The translations under genes were made by a program, and so were the position numbers. From positions 41,074-105,073 of the forward strand of contig DASPSE010000411.1 of NCBI GenBank assembly GCA_035624085.1: a DNA stretch of 64,000 nucleotides, written 5' to 3'. The first letter of the stretch is position 1. Every line of letters begins with the position of its first letter. The notes below the pieces were generated by a model. The model did not search any database. It was not told the DNA's origin and saw nothing but the letters and a program-made list of their open reading frames with translations. Shown piece by piece: positions 36,359-45,564 of the stretch. Origin of the DNA: JAFAGX01 sp035624085. GTDB lineage: Bacteria > Acidobacteriota > Terriglobia > Terriglobales > Acidobacteriaceae.

Positions 36359-37294
36359 TCAACTCCTTGGAGGCCAGCAGCGCCTCCTGCTCGCACAACA
36401 GGCTTCCCATCCGACCAGTTCAAATCGAATTTCATCGCGCGGGCGAAGTTGTCCCAGACTGGGCAGGTCGGCGGAAATCACATTGGCGATCTTTCGGTAT
36501 CCTCCGGTGGTTTGCTGCTCTACAAACAGGATGATCGGCAATCCTCCGTGCGGCACCTGAATGGCGCCCAGCGAAACGCCCTCGGTCACCATCTCCCCGG
36601 CGAAACTCGTCGGAATGGGCGGGCCCTGTAGGTGTGGGCCCACTAGGCGAAGACCCATTCTATTCGATTCCTCAGTCACACGATACCTGCTCCCATAGAA
36701 CAATTGCCGCGACGATTCTGGAAACCAGAGAGCCTGCGGGCCCGGAGTAACGCGTAAGATCTGTCGCGGTGCCAGACGCTCCCGCGCTTGCTCGGCCAGC
36801 TTTCGTTTCCTAAAGGAGCCTTCCGTGGGCCCGTTGTTGAGCACATCTCCTTTGCGCAGCGCTCTGCCCTCGAACCCGCCCAACCCGCTCAAGATGTGGG
36901 TCGATGCACTGCCCAGAAATGGCTGGACCGCAATTCCACCCTGCACACACAGATAACAACGCGCTCCGGAACGCGTATCCCTCACGCGCAAGATCTGACC
37001 CGGACTGACCTCAACCGATGTCCACAACTCCACGGGTACTCCGTCCAATGTCGCCCCAAAATCAGACCCGGTCAGCGCCACGACAGCGCCCTGCGGAAAC
37101 AAGAACGTTCCGCCCAGCAAGGTCATCTCCAGTGCCGCCGAGGTATCAGGGTTCCCCAGCAATCGATTTCCCAACCGCAAAGAAACCGGATCAGCCGCGC
37201 CCGAAGGTGAGACGCCGATCGGCCCGAACCCTTCTCGTCCCAAGTCCTGCACTGTTGTGAGCAGGCCCGGCAGCTTTACATGAATTTCCGTCAT
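36359..37294 (-). CDS. pxpC: 5-oxoprolinase subunit C (biotin-dependent carboxyltransferase-like)
   Basis: A 311-residue KipA/PxpC-family protein. It shows LPGLLTTVQDLGREGFGPIGV at the start (here the family's GxxTTVQDxGR), GNPDTSAALEMTLLGG, CYLCVQGGIAVQPFLGS, YRVTEESNRMGLRL, and the C-terminal block with SEGVSLGAIQVPHGGLPI-like residues and QQTTGGYRKIA. It overlaps pxpB by 4 bp (ATGA type) and precedes pxpA. Together they hydrolyse 5-oxoproline with ATP. Pyroglutamate would arise from gamma-glutamyl and N-terminal Gln peptides, fitting the peptidase content of the window. Confidence 0.92.
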   Translation of the reverse strand: MTEIHVKLPGLLTTVQDLGREGFGPIGVSPSGAADPVSLRLGNRLLGNPDTSAALEMTLLGGTFLFPQGAVVALTGSDFGATLDGVPVELWTSVEVSPGQILRVRDTRSGARCYLCVQGGIAVQPFLGSASTHILSGLGGFEGRALRKGDVLNNGPTEGSFRKRKLAEQARERLAPRQILRVTPGPQALWFPESSRQLFYGSRYRVTEESNRMGLRLVGPHLQGPPIPTSFAGEMVTEGVSLGAIQVPHGGLPIILFVEQQTTGGYRKIANVISADLPSLGQLRPRDEIRFELVGWEACCASRRRCWPPRS

Positions 37295-37983
37295 GCCTTG
37301 TCCAGTGCCGCGAATCTCTCTCGGGAAATCGGTTGAAACCGGACCCGGTCACCGATCGATAGCAGACTCTTCGGGCTTGTGTCACCGCAGTCCGGCCGAA
37401 ACATTTGCAACGGTGTGCGTCCCAGCAGTCTCCAGCCACCGGGCGTGGCAAACGGATAAACCGCGGTTTGGCTACCCGCAATGCCAACACTGCCCGCCGG
37501 AACCCTTCGTCGCGGCGTGGTCAGACGCGGAGTTACCAGAGCCGCTGGCAGTTCTCCGAGGTAAGCAAATCCAGGTACGAACCCGAGGAAATAAACTTCG
37601 TACATTGCCGAAGCATGCAGTTCGATAACCTGTGCTGGTGTCATACCATGCATCTCTGCGACCTCGTTCAAGTCCGGACCGTGCTCTCCGCCGTAGCACA
37701 CAGGGATCTCTATGTTCCGAGCCTCAGGAAGACACACGGCTTCTAGCCGGTCGAGATAGGGCCGCAGAATCGCTTCGAGATCGTCGTGTCCAAGCTTCAG
37801 CACGTCGAACTTGATCAGCAAGGAGCAATATGCAGGATGAAGATTGCGGATGCCCGCAATCGGTTCTGACTCGAGCAACCGCAACAGCTGCATGACATGC
37901 TGATGTGCCTCAAGCGTGATGTGTTGGCCGAAGTAAACCAGCAGCGATTGGTCGCTCGCAGGTTGGAATCGCACGTCACTCAT
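37291..37983 (-). CDS. pxpB: 5-oxoprolinase subunit B (KipI-like)
   Basis: A 230-residue KipI/PxpB-family protein with RFQPASDQSLLVYFG, PAYCSLLIKFD, IPVCYGGEHGPDLNEVAEMHGM (Y-GGExGPDL family core), YEVYFLGFVPGFAYLGELP and RRRVPAGSVGIAGSQTAVYPFATPGGW. ATG 37983 overlaps the stop of the decayed MFS gene by ATGA, showing that the permease was once the first coupled cistron. It also overlaps pxpC by 4 bp. Confidence 0.92.
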   Translation of the reverse strand: MSDVRFQPASDQSLLVYFGQHITLEAHQHVMQLLRLLESEPIAGIRNLHPAYCSLLIKFDVLKLGHDDLEAILRPYLDRLEAVCLPEARNIEIPVCYGGEHGPDLNEVAEMHGMTPAQVIELHASAMYEVYFLGFVPGFAYLGELPAALVTPRLTTPRRRVPAGSVGIAGSQTAVYPFATPGGWRLLGRTPLQMFRPDCGDTSPKSLLSIGDRVRFQPISRERFAALDKA

Positions 37984-38302
37984 ACGTGCAATTCCTTACT
38001 CTTTGTTCTCGGCAACAAGACCGTAGCCAGAATCATGATTACGTACGTGCCCTCGACAAAGATGGCAATGACATGTCCCCGCGACAGCCGGGCACTCAGG
38101 ACTCCGACCATGGTTGGAAATGACGCCCCAAGCCGTGGCCAAAGTTGTAGCTGAATCCCTGGCTAGTGCCGCGTAGTCGTCCGGGAAAACATCGGTTTAG
38201 AAGGCAATCAAAGGCCTGAAACGATCCCGAAGCAAAGAAGCCGAGCGGGACGCCGAGCGCCAGCAATGGCCGCCTCACGCTGTCTTCGTTGAAGTGGACC
38301 AC
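37980..38302 (-). pseudogene. MFS permease relic, C-terminal part only, frameshifted
   Basis: Minus-strand frames read RPLLALGVPLGFFASG, SFQAFDCLLNRCFPGR and RGTSQGFSYNFGHGLG, then, after a one-base shift, ASFPTMVGVLSARLSRGHV and IAIFVEGTYVIMILATV, ending KSKELHV-stop. This is the last roughly 110 residues of a major-facilitator permease (family motif F-P-x-R-xRG-S-x-QGF-YN-G). The shift corresponds to loss of one G in the run at 38126-38129; the first three quarters of the gene are absent. The TGA stop (37982-37980) overlaps the pxpB ATG, so it was probably the operon's own 5-oxoproline or amino-acid transporter. Confidence 0.8.
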
Positions 38303-38355
38303 ATTCCGACCACCGGTTGCGATTCGTCGCGACTGAGAGCAAGCGCAAGCCTACT

Positions 38356-39483
38356 TCACCGACCCGGTCCACGGTCAACAACTTTCTTTAACGTTTGGAC
38401 GCTCAGTCGGCCCATGCCAAGGCCGTTGAGGTCACGAGCTCTCGAACGAAGATCGATCTGAATCAATTCGCTAGCTAAAGTTATGATTGCGCTTGTGACG
38501 GGGGTGCAGATGCCTGTTAATCTCCCGAGCGATTCCATCGGCACCATTCCATAAGGAATATCCTCCAACAAGAATCGATGCTGGAGTGTAGGTGGTGCAT
38601 AATCCTTCGCATAGACCGGATTTGTGGAAAGGACTTCCTGCAGGTTGGTTCCCTTGGCGCCTTCATGCCCGTACCACTCCAAAGAAACTTCTAACATGGA
38701 GTCCAGCGTCAAGCCGAACCGCTTTCCAAGAGAGATCCGTTCACGATCTACCGCCTCCGCTGTACGAGCAACCGCTGGCGTGCAGCCATCCCAATAAAAA
38801 AGAAAATCACCTTTCGTCTTCTCGGCCCAGCCAGCATTGTGGATCAGAATCGGCGCGTGGACCACTGTGTTTATATTTCGAAGCCCAGTTTCGAGGACGT
38901 TCTTCGCTGCGCGCACATCGGCATAAACGTTTAGAAGCGTTCTCATTACTCCTGGCGTATCTGAGCCAGGATAGGCAGCCACCCGAAGGCCCTTCTTATA
39001 ACCGCTCACCCAGGCCACTGTCGGCTCCGACTTGAAGCCGGAATAGATCATGCACTCCATCTCAGCAACTTTTACTTCCCGCTTATTTCCCTTTGCTCTC
39101 AAAACGCGCGCAAACTCGATCGCTCCTCCGAAATTTCCTGGCGTAAGGACCACAACCTGACCATCTTCCAGATGCGGAGCGCAGACTTCGGCGAATCTCT
39201 TCTGGCCAAAAGCCGGGACGACGACCAAGACAACATCTGCCCCTGAAAGAGCTTCCTTGGGATCTGTTGTGACCACGTCCAACTTGGCCAAGCCTCCGTG
39301 GATTCCAGGATTACCGACAATCTGGAGTTCGATTGACTTGCTCTTTAAGATGCCTTCGATGTTGTTCTCGAATTCCGGCACCTCACAGATGGACACACGG
39401 TGTCCCCGCAGCTTCAAATCAGCGGCAGTGATGAACGCGCCGTTGCCGCCTCCTAGAACTGCTATATTCGGCTTCGTTGCCAT
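38356..39483 (-). CDS. NAD/NADP octopine/nopaline dehydrogenase-family protein, copy 1
   Basis: A 375-residue cytoplasmic dehydrogenase. N-terminal Rossmann domain with IAVLGGGNGAFITAADL and VVLVVVPAFGQKRFAEV; helical octopine-dehydrogenase domain from about residue 185 containing NTVVHAPILIHNAGWAE, the family's catalytic-histidine region, and HRFLLEDIPYGMVPMESL. Opine dehydrogenases reductively condense the amine of an amino acid with a 2-oxoacid, or run in reverse. ATG 39483 follows GGGGGAG. It lies 39 bp downstream of a paralog in the same direction. Tandem copies suggest a heteromeric enzyme or two substrate ranges; the substrate cannot be told. Confidence 0.83.
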   Translation of the reverse strand: MATKPNIAVLGGGNGAFITAADLKLRGHRVSICEVPEFENNIEGILKSKSIELQIVGNPGIHGGLAKLDVVTTDPKEALSGADVVLVVVPAFGQKRFAEVCAPHLEDGQVVVLTPGNFGGAIEFARVLRAKGNKREVKVAEMECMIYSGFKSEPTVAWVSGYKKGLRVAAYPGSDTPGVMRTLLNVYADVRAAKNVLETGLRNINTVVHAPILIHNAGWAEKTKGDFLFYWDGCTPAVARTAEAVDRERISLGKRFGLTLDSMLEVSLEWYGHEGAKGTNLQEVLSTNPVYAKDYAPPTLQHRFLLEDIPYGMVPMESLGRLTGICTPVTSAIITLASELIQIDLRSRARDLNGLGMGRLSVQTLKKVVDRGPGR

Positions 39484-39522
39484 TGCTCCCCCTTCGATGT
39501 GGACACGTGTGGAATCGCGGAA

Positions 39523-40617
39523 CTATCCGTTTTCAACGTAAGAAATCAACTGCTCCAGATTCATTCCCTGAATACCCAATCTTTCCGGCGTCCAACCGGT
39601 CTGCCAGTAATCGGTTTGGTTGATTAAAGAAGCAATATCAATAAGAGCGTTGATTGTTGGTGTTCGCACACCCAGCATCTTGCCGAGATATGCCATCGGA
39701 ACGATGCCATAGGGGACATCTTCGCTCAAAAAGCGGTGCGAAAGATTCTCAGGGGCGCGGATGAATCGGTTAGGCTCGCTCTCCTGCAGTGCGGTGTAGA
39801 CCGAACCCGATTTGAATGCATTTTCGCTGGTTGAACCTGCCTTGTAAAAGTGTTCGACAAAACGGTCGCTTGAGTAACCGATCCGTTTGCAAATAGAGAT
39901 CCTTTCTTTATCAATTTCATCAATCACTTTGGCAACAGCAGGCGTTGTGCCTTCGCAATAATAAGAAAAGTTTCCTTTGGTGAATTCAATCCAGCCGGCA
40001 TTCATAATCATGCCCGGGGCATGCATCACCGCGTTGAAATTGGCAAGTGAAGTTTCCAGGACGTTCCTACGCGCCGTGCCGCCCGGAAATATCTCCTGAA
40101 AAACCTTGAAACACATGTTGGCTTGTTTCCCCGGTAGGGATGCAAATTGAGTCTTGGTCCGTACCGTAATCTTTACCTTGGCGCTTCCCGTGAGCCTGCA
40201 GACATATGCCAGAGTATTTGTTTCACACACCGGGATATCGGCACTGACTCTTTTGTCCCTGAGTATCTTTCTAAACGCCAAAGCACCTCCGGTGGAACCG
40301 GGGTTTAGAACCACGATCTGACCGGCCTTGAGATAAGGAGCACAACCATCGGCATAGGCCGCATGGGCGAGAGCTGGAACGATAATCAGGACAATCTCAG
40401 CTTCCTCCAGCGCCTCGGGGAGTTGCTCGCACACTCGATAAATCGGAACTAGACGCTCACCGCAGTCATCTATCAACGTGATGCCGCCCAGCTGCCGTAT
40501 AAGATCGAGCACTTGTGAGGATAGGGAAAACAGCTTCACGCTGAATCCCTTCAGGGTCAAATCGGCGGCAGCCGCATGTGCTCCGTTTCCTCCTCCCAAA
40601 ACGGTGACGGTTCTCAT
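39523..40617 (-). CDS. NAD/NADP octopine/nopaline dehydrogenase-family protein, copy 2
   Basis: A 364-residue paralog of the preceding entry with VTVLGGGNGAHAAAADL, VLIIVPALAHAAYADG, VVLNPGSTGGALAF, NAVMHAPGMIMNAGWIE and HRFLSEDVPYGIVPMAYL. ATG 40617 has GGAGA upstream. It is 118 bp downstream of the DapA-family gene. The two copies share architecture but are only moderately similar, so the duplication is old. Their position between an aldolase of the DapA family and pxpBCA suggests metabolism of an N-substituted amino acid. Confidence 0.83.
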   Translation of the reverse strand: MRTVTVLGGGNGAHAAAADLTLKGFSVKLFSLSSQVLDLIRQLGGITLIDDCGERLVPIYRVCEQLPEALEEAEIVLIIVPALAHAAYADGCAPYLKAGQIVVLNPGSTGGALAFRKILRDKRVSADIPVCETNTLAYVCRLTGSAKVKITVRTKTQFASLPGKQANMCFKVFQEIFPGGTARRNVLETSLANFNAVMHAPGMIMNAGWIEFTKGNFSYYCEGTTPAVAKVIDEIDKERISICKRIGYSSDRFVEHFYKAGSTSENAFKSGSVYTALQESEPNRFIRAPENLSHRFLSEDVPYGIVPMAYLGKMLGVRTPTINALIDIASLINQTDYWQTGWTPERLGIQGMNLEQLISYVENG

Positions 40618-40735
40618 TTATGTCTCCGTCAGAACATACGAACACCAAGCCGCAACTTTCTCGCAAACCAAACTACTAAGTGGTCGCAAGCATATGAACT
40701 CGGGCCTCAGCAGGACATGGTAGTCGCCTTCTGAG

Positions 40736-41650
40736 TTAGTGTTCCCGGGCCGCGGCAACAGACAACAGCTCCAGCTGTTTCAGCGCGTCTTTGAGATCGT
40801 TCCGCTGGGCCGACGTAAGCGATGGCAGGGGAGCTCTTACCGGTCCACCTGGAAGCCCCATCATTCTGAGAGCTTCCTTGCAAGGGGCAACATAGCCGGG
40901 ATCATATTCCAAAAACCGGTTAAGGATCTGCAAGTTCATATGCGTTGCCAACGCTCTCTTATGGTCTCCCTGCAGAAAAGCATCGTAAATCTCAACCATC
41001 ATTCTTGGAGCCACACAGGCTGCTGTAGAAAAGATGCCCACCGCACCGACGCACAGCGCGGGATAAAACTGGCTGTCAATACCCGTGAGAATGGAAAATC
41101 CTTTGCGCGACGTGCGGAGGACTTCCACAAGCTGTCCAAGGTCGGGGTTGCTTTGTTTCAGTCCGATGATTCCCGGAATATTCGATATCCGAGCAATCAG
41201 CTCGGGGGACATATTATTGCCGGTGTATAGAGGGTTGTTGTAAATCACGACCGGGAGTCCGGCACTTCCAGCCACTGCTTCGAAGTGAGCATAGATGGAT
41301 TCGTCGGGCAGCCTAAAATAATATGGTGGCACCAAAATCACAGCATCAGCGCCGCCGAGCTTTGCATCGTGGCAGAGCTGAATAGCTTCCATAGTGCCGC
41401 AGGCTGCGGTCCCGGCGATCACGCAGGCCTTACCTTTGGCGACCTTGGCAACGTTCTCGGTGACTGCCCTTTTTTCTTCGCGGGAAAGGTGCGGAAACTC
41501 TCCAGTCCCGCCGCAGGTCATAATTGCGTGACATCCTCCATCGAGCACATACCGCGTAAGTGTCGCCACCCCTTTAACGTCGAGAAGGCCCTCGTTGTCG
41601 AACGGTGTGGCAATCGCCGCAATTACGCCTTTGAGATTTTCTGCCTCCAT
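40736..41650 (-). CDS. Dihydrodipicolinate synthase-family lyase/aldolase
   Basis: A 304-residue class I aldolase of the DapA/N-acetylneuraminate lyase family. ATG 41650 with AAGGAGA is preferred over 41713. Motifs: GVIAAIATPFDNEG, CGGTGEFPHLSREEK (family G-T-T/G-GE), VIYNNPLYTGNN with the catalytic Tyr, and the Schiff-base Lys in GIIGLKQSNPDLGQ. True DapA condenses pyruvate with aspartate semialdehyde; many family members instead split or make other 2-oxo acids, and the CGGTGEF variation favours a non-DapA role. It follows the molybdenum hydroxylase large subunit and precedes the opine-type dehydrogenases, so it may supply or consume their 2-oxoacid. Confidence 0.82.
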   Translation of the reverse strand: MEAENLKGVIAAIATPFDNEGLLDVKGVATLTRYVLDGGCHAIMTCGGTGEFPHLSREEKRAVTENVAKVAKGKACVIAGTAACGTMEAIQLCHDAKLGGADAVILVPPYYFRLPDESIYAHFEAVAGSAGLPVVIYNNPLYTGNNMSPELIARISNIPGIIGLKQSNPDLGQLVEVLRTSRKGFSILTGIDSQFYPALCVGAVGIFSTAACVAPRMMVEIYDAFLQGDHKRALATHMNLQILNRFLEYDPGYVAPCKEALRMMGLPGGPVRAPLPSLTSAQRNDLKDALKQLELLSVAAAREH

Positions 41651-41714
41651 ATGTCTCCTTGTTCTTTTACAAATGACTACGATGCTTGCCGCTCGAGAAC
41701 GTACACCGGTCAAT

Positions 41715-43988
41715 TTAGGTCGGCTTCCTTCGCCTTCTCCGTGCTTGCAGAAGGGTGAACAACGCTTCAGGCGTGATTGGAATTTGCCTTAGACGTACTC
41801 CAGTGGCAGCGGCCACCGCGTTCATAATGGCAGGCGCCGTAGGGAGCAAAGCAGGCTCGCCCACGCCCTTTGCCCCAAATGGGCCAGTAGGCTCTTCTCT
41901 TTCCACAAAAAAGGAAGTGATTTCGGGCACATCCAAAACGGTTGGCACGATGTAATCAGTGAATTGGGGATTCCGAATGGTTCCATCTTTAACGACGACA
42001 TGCTCGAGGAGTGCATAACCGATCCCCATTGCTACACCGCCTTCAATCTGGCCTGTTACATTGAGAGGGTTCACGGCCTTGCCGACGTCATGGGCTGCTA
42101 CGACTGACAGCACGTCTATTCCACCTGTTTGCATGTCCACTGAGATTAACGCGGCTTGAGTCGCAAAGGCATAGGTGGCATAAGGATTTCCTTGGCCGGT
42201 GTTTGGGTCGAGCGCTGTCGTTTCGGGATCAAACGAGGCTTCCGCCAGAGTCGCGATGCCCTTCCTTTTCATGCTGCTGACCACCTCCGAAATAGAGACC
42301 TCTCGGGTTGGGCATTTAGAAAGGTAGAATGTTTCATCATCAACAGCAACATCCTGCTTAGCGGCTCCGAGCAGCAATGCTGCGGATTCTCGGAGTGATT
42401 CGCGTAGAAGTTCTGAGGCTAGCTGAACCGCGCGTCCTACAATATAGGTGGTACGGCTAGAAGACGAGGTCCCTGAATCCGGGCAGATTTCTGTATCGCC
42501 TATAACAGCACGCACAGTTTCAGGGGCAGTGTTAAGCGTTTCTGCTGCAATCTGAATCATGGCTGATTCGATTCCCTGTCCGCCATCGCCACAACCGAGA
42601 TAAAGTACAAACTTTCCGGAATCTTCTGCCGCGATGCGTGCACACCCAGGATTTGGGCCAGCAGTCTTCCCGCATCCATAGAACATCGAGGCTATTCCCC
42701 AACCATATTTTTTGTAATTAGTGGATGCCGGCATATCTCGTTTCGCAATCTCATCGCGCACTTTCCGAATGGTTTCAGCCAAACCAACAGAATTCTCCAG
42801 TTTCTGTCCTGTTGCGGTGCAAGAGCCTCGCCGAAGTCCATTCTTAAGCCGAATCTCAAATGGGTCCATCTTGAGAGTCTCGGCGAGAATATCCATCTGA
42901 GATTCATGCGCAATCACGATCTGGGCAACACCAAATCCCCGCATGGCTCCAGCAATGGGGTTGTTCGTGTAAGCCACGCGCGACCGCACCAGAACATTCG
43001 GTACATCGTAAGGGCCTGCACCATAAATCATGGCGCGCATGAGAGTCGTAACGCTATAAGACGCGTAGGCTCCGCCGTCCGCCTTGATGGCAACCTTCAC
43101 TGCCGTAATCCGGCCTTCGCGCGTTGCGCCGGTGGTGTAATCGATAACGAAGGGGTGCCTCTTCGTCGAGGCGATAAATGATTCTTCCCGGTCGTATACC
43201 ATCTTGGCCGGCCGCCGGGTTTTAGCACTGACAAGGGCAGCATAGTAGCCTGGGTTCACGCAATGCTTGTCTCCAAAGCATCCGCCAACCGTGGTTAGAA
43301 TGCATCGCACGTGGTCGATGGGTACGCCTAGCATGGCGGCGATTTGCTTATGGTCATCGTGGATGTATTTGCTGGGCATCCAGACATTGACTTTGCCTTC
43401 CACCCAGGCTGCCACACCCGCTTCCGGTTCCGTGTAGGCGTGCTCGACCATTTGGGTTCGATAAGTATTCGTGGTCACTATTTCGGCATCTCTCAATGCC
43501 TGGTCCGGATCGCCCTTTCTAAGCACCCGATCCAGCAGCAGATTCCCGGATTCGTGAATTTTAACGGCGTCAGACGCAAGCGCCTCTTCAAACGAAAAAA
43601 TTGCTGGCAGGTCCTCGTAATCCACTTCAATTAATCCGGCGGCCTTCGCTGCAATTTCAGTGGTTTCCGCGGCCACTAGCGCCACTGGATCGCCAACCCG
43701 GCGGACCTTCTCATCGCATAGTATGGGTTGGTCTTTAATTCCGACTCCGGAACGATTCAAGCCTGGGATGTCGCGGCTGGTGTATATCTCAACAACGCCA
43801 GTAAACGCTTTGGCTTTCTCCGTGTGAATGCCCAGAATCTTGGCATGAGGCCGGTTGCTGCGGAAGACCTTAAGATAAAGCGTTCCAGGCAAACTAACAT
43901 CTGCTGCGTAAATTGCTTTACCCGTCACCTTTGCCAACGCATCGACGCGCGCGAGTGGCTTGCCTAGGATTTGATGAGATTCCTTCAT
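41715..43988 (-). CDS. Xanthine dehydrogenase-family molybdopterin-binding subunit
   Basis: A 757-residue large subunit of a molybdenum hydroxylase, which hydroxylates N-heteroaromatics, aldehydes or purines with water as oxygen donor. ATG 43988 (MKESHQILGKPLARVDA) is one base after the VOC gene stop; the upstream extension to 44162 is not family-like. Landmarks: KVTGKAIYAADVSLPGTLY, GGCFGDKHCVNPGYYA, AGAMRGFGVAQ with the conserved Arg, GCGDGGQGIESAM, and the active-site Glu in GPFGAKGVGEPALLPTAP. Its FAD and 2Fe-2S partners are encoded about 1.6-3 kb upstream, split off by the dipicolinate-synthase-like and VOC genes. Cytoplasmic; no signal peptide. Confidence 0.88.
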   Translation of the reverse strand: MKESHQILGKPLARVDALAKVTGKAIYAADVSLPGTLYLKVFRSNRPHAKILGIHTEKAKAFTGVVEIYTSRDIPGLNRSGVGIKDQPILCDEKVRRVGDPVALVAAETTEIAAKAAGLIEVDYEDLPAIFSFEEALASDAVKIHESGNLLLDRVLRKGDPDQALRDAEIVTTNTYRTQMVEHAYTEPEAGVAAWVEGKVNVWMPSKYIHDDHKQIAAMLGVPIDHVRCILTTVGGCFGDKHCVNPGYYAALVSAKTRRPAKMVYDREESFIASTKRHPFVIDYTTGATREGRITAVKVAIKADGGAYASYSVTTLMRAMIYGAGPYDVPNVLVRSRVAYTNNPIAGAMRGFGVAQIVIAHESQMDILAETLKMDPFEIRLKNGLRRGSCTATGQKLENSVGLAETIRKVRDEIAKRDMPASTNYKKYGWGIASMFYGCGKTAGPNPGCARIAAEDSGKFVLYLGCGDGGQGIESAMIQIAAETLNTAPETVRAVIGDTEICPDSGTSSSSRTTYIVGRAVQLASELLRESLRESAALLLGAAKQDVAVDDETFYLSKCPTREVSISEVVSSMKRKGIATLAEASFDPETTALDPNTGQGNPYATYAFATQAALISVDMQTGGIDVLSVVAAHDVGKAVNPLNVTGQIEGGVAMGIGYALLEHVVVKDGTIRNPQFTDYIVPTVLDVPEITSFFVEREEPTGPFGAKGVGEPALLPTAPAIMNAVAAATGVRLRQIPITPEALFTLLQARRRRRKPT

Positions 43989-43989
43989 A

Positions 43990-44376
43990 TTAAACTTGTT
44001 GCGCCTGGCCTCCTCCCTCGAAAAGCTCGATTTTGTTGCCGTCAGGATCGGCGACATAGATGGTAAGACCATAAATGCCCTGATGAAGATCCTGGTAGAA
44101 GCTTGCACCCGCTTCCCTGAGGCGCGTGGCAATTCCGGCCACATCGTGCACTTTGAAAGCAATATGATCGATCTTCAGCGCTTCCGCAGAACCCCCGGAG
44201 GTTAGTGCGAGCCCTCCGTAAAAAGCAAGGAAAGAACGCCCGTCAGCAAGAGGCTTGGCGGGCCGAACCTTGAAGCCGAGAAGATCAACGTAAAAACGTT
44301 CCGAGCGAGTGATATCGGAGACCTTCAGCAGTATGTGCGCAAGTTGCGCAACTTCTGGGATGCCCTGAGTAGGCAT
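43990..44376 (-). CDS. VOC-family (glyoxalase/dioxygenase-like) protein
   Basis: A 128-residue single vicinal-oxygen-chelate module pair: HILLKVSDITRSERFYVDLLG at the first beta-strand/helix, KIDHIAFKVHDVAGI in the second, and YVADPDGNKIELFEG with the metal-ligand Glu. Probable metal ligands are the His near residue 14, His about residue 71 and Glu about residue 118. VOC proteins catalyse isomerisation, ring fission or epimerisation. It sits 3 bp after the dipicolinate-synthase-like gene and 1 bp before the molybdenum hydroxylase large subunit, so it is firmly within their pathway; ring opening of a hydroxylated aromatic product is a possibility, not shown. Confidence 0.8.
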   Translation of the reverse strand: MPTQGIPEVAQLAHILLKVSDITRSERFYVDLLGFKVRPAKPLADGRSFLAFYGGLALTSGGSAEALKIDHIAFKVHDVAGIATRLREAGASFYQDLHQGIYGLTIYVADPDGNKIELFEGGGQAQQV

Positions 44377-44379
44377 TGA

Positions 44380-45291
44380 TCACGACTCCGATTGGATTAT
44401 CTTCTCAATGCGCTCGCGAATTCCTTCCCACTGGCTCGCGCCGACGGTTACAGGCGCGCGGCTCCCCAACCCCCGCGCCCAGATTGCTTTGATTCCAAAC
44501 TTCTTTGCCGCCTCACGGTCAACACTTCCGGGAGGCGCGGCGATATCCAACACAAGAGCTGCCTTATTCAATCGACCTAGAATGTCCTCACCTACAGCAC
44601 GTGCAGGAACGGTCGAGAAAAGGATGTCTAACTGAGAGGCCAAATTTTCCAACTCCTCAGGGAGATGGATCTCCGCGCCCGACACGTAGGCTGCCGCCCT
44701 CCGATCGGGAGAGCGTGCTACGACATGAACCTCGGCGCCAAGGGCGATGAGATAGCGGGTCAGTAAAGATCCGATTGTCCCGTGTCCGACCACACAGACC
44801 CGCGCTTTGTGGATCGTGATGGCTGTGTTCTCGATGGTGACTTTCAGCAAGCCCTCGATAATTGCTGGGGCACGCCGCAACATCATTCCCCGGTCCGCTT
44901 CGTATTCGTGGAGTTGAATGGAAAGGTCTGCGGCATGGGTCTTAAGCTTATCGTCTGCCCATCCCAAAATGATGTGTGCAGGCGGTTTCATGCCGGCCAG
45001 CATGGATCTGTCGGGGATTATCGGTTTAGGACTTTTCGGCGCGAAAAGAGCACCGTCAGCGCCGATGCCGGGGATCGGGAAAAGCGCAAATTTGGCGCCC
45101 TTTAGTACGGCGGCTGGGTCGGCGAGGTGTTGGACTCTAGGAATCCCATGCTCCGGCCAGGGGATGCCGCAAGCGCGGACCTCTGCACCTGTCGCCGCAG
45201 CCAGGCGCGCAATCTCCTGTTCCCTCTCATCGCCGCCGAGCATGCCGATGGTCAATGTGGCCCAGTTCACTCGCGGCGTTTTAACCGCCAT
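44380..45291 (-). CDS. Dipicolinate synthase subunit A-like protein
   Basis: A 303-residue protein resembling SpoVFA/DpaA. The N-terminal domain has TIGMLGGDEREQEIARLAA and ALFPIPGIGADGALFAP; the C-terminal NAD(P)-binding domain has VCVVGHGTIGSLLTRYL, VVARSPDRRA and VLDIAAPPGSVDREAAKK. In Bacillus the A and B subunits oxidise dihydroxy-tetrahydrodipicolinate to dipicolinate for the spore core; here no B subunit and no sporulation gene is visible. It is grouped with DapA- and DapB-family genes and a molybdenum hydroxylase. ATG 45291 has GGAG upstream. It may oxidise a cyclic imine or related dicarboxylate. Family call is good; role is uncertain. Confidence 0.75.
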   Translation of the reverse strand: MAVKTPRVNWATLTIGMLGGDEREQEIARLAAATGAEVRACGIPWPEHGIPRVQHLADPAAVLKGAKFALFPIPGIGADGALFAPKSPKPIIPDRSMLAGMKPPAHIILGWADDKLKTHAADLSIQLHEYEADRGMMLRRAPAIIEGLLKVTIENTAITIHKARVCVVGHGTIGSLLTRYLIALGAEVHVVARSPDRRAAAYVSGAEIHLPEELENLASQLDILFSTVPARAVGEDILGRLNKAALVLDIAAPPGSVDREAAKKFGIKAIWARGLGSRAPVTVGASQWEGIRERIEKIIQSES

Positions 45292-45564
45292 TGCTCTGGC
45301 TCCAAAAGTGGTTACAAGGTCACCGCACTTATCTTATGTGGCTTCTGCGTCTAGCCGGTGATCTACTCATAGTCTTACGCTTCTGTTCGCCCAAGAGTTT
45401 CGCATGAGCGTTGCAACCCTGCCACATTCTCTCTAGCACAAACCACAATCACGAGAGCGAGGGCGATTTCCAACAGTTGATGAACCGACCGCAGACCTCG
45501 CGGGGAATTGGGCACAAGTCGATCTAGCGACTACGTACGTTGTAGTCCGTCCCTATCTGCGGGT
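45292..45564. other. Gap of 273 bp within the long minus-strand gene run
   Basis: No open frame of quality and no clear promoter was found. A TAAGAT near 45335 could be a -10 box for the downstream dipicolinate-synthase-like gene, without a convincing -35 partner. The gap may separate two transcription units or be the footprint of a deletion. Confidence 0.3.
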
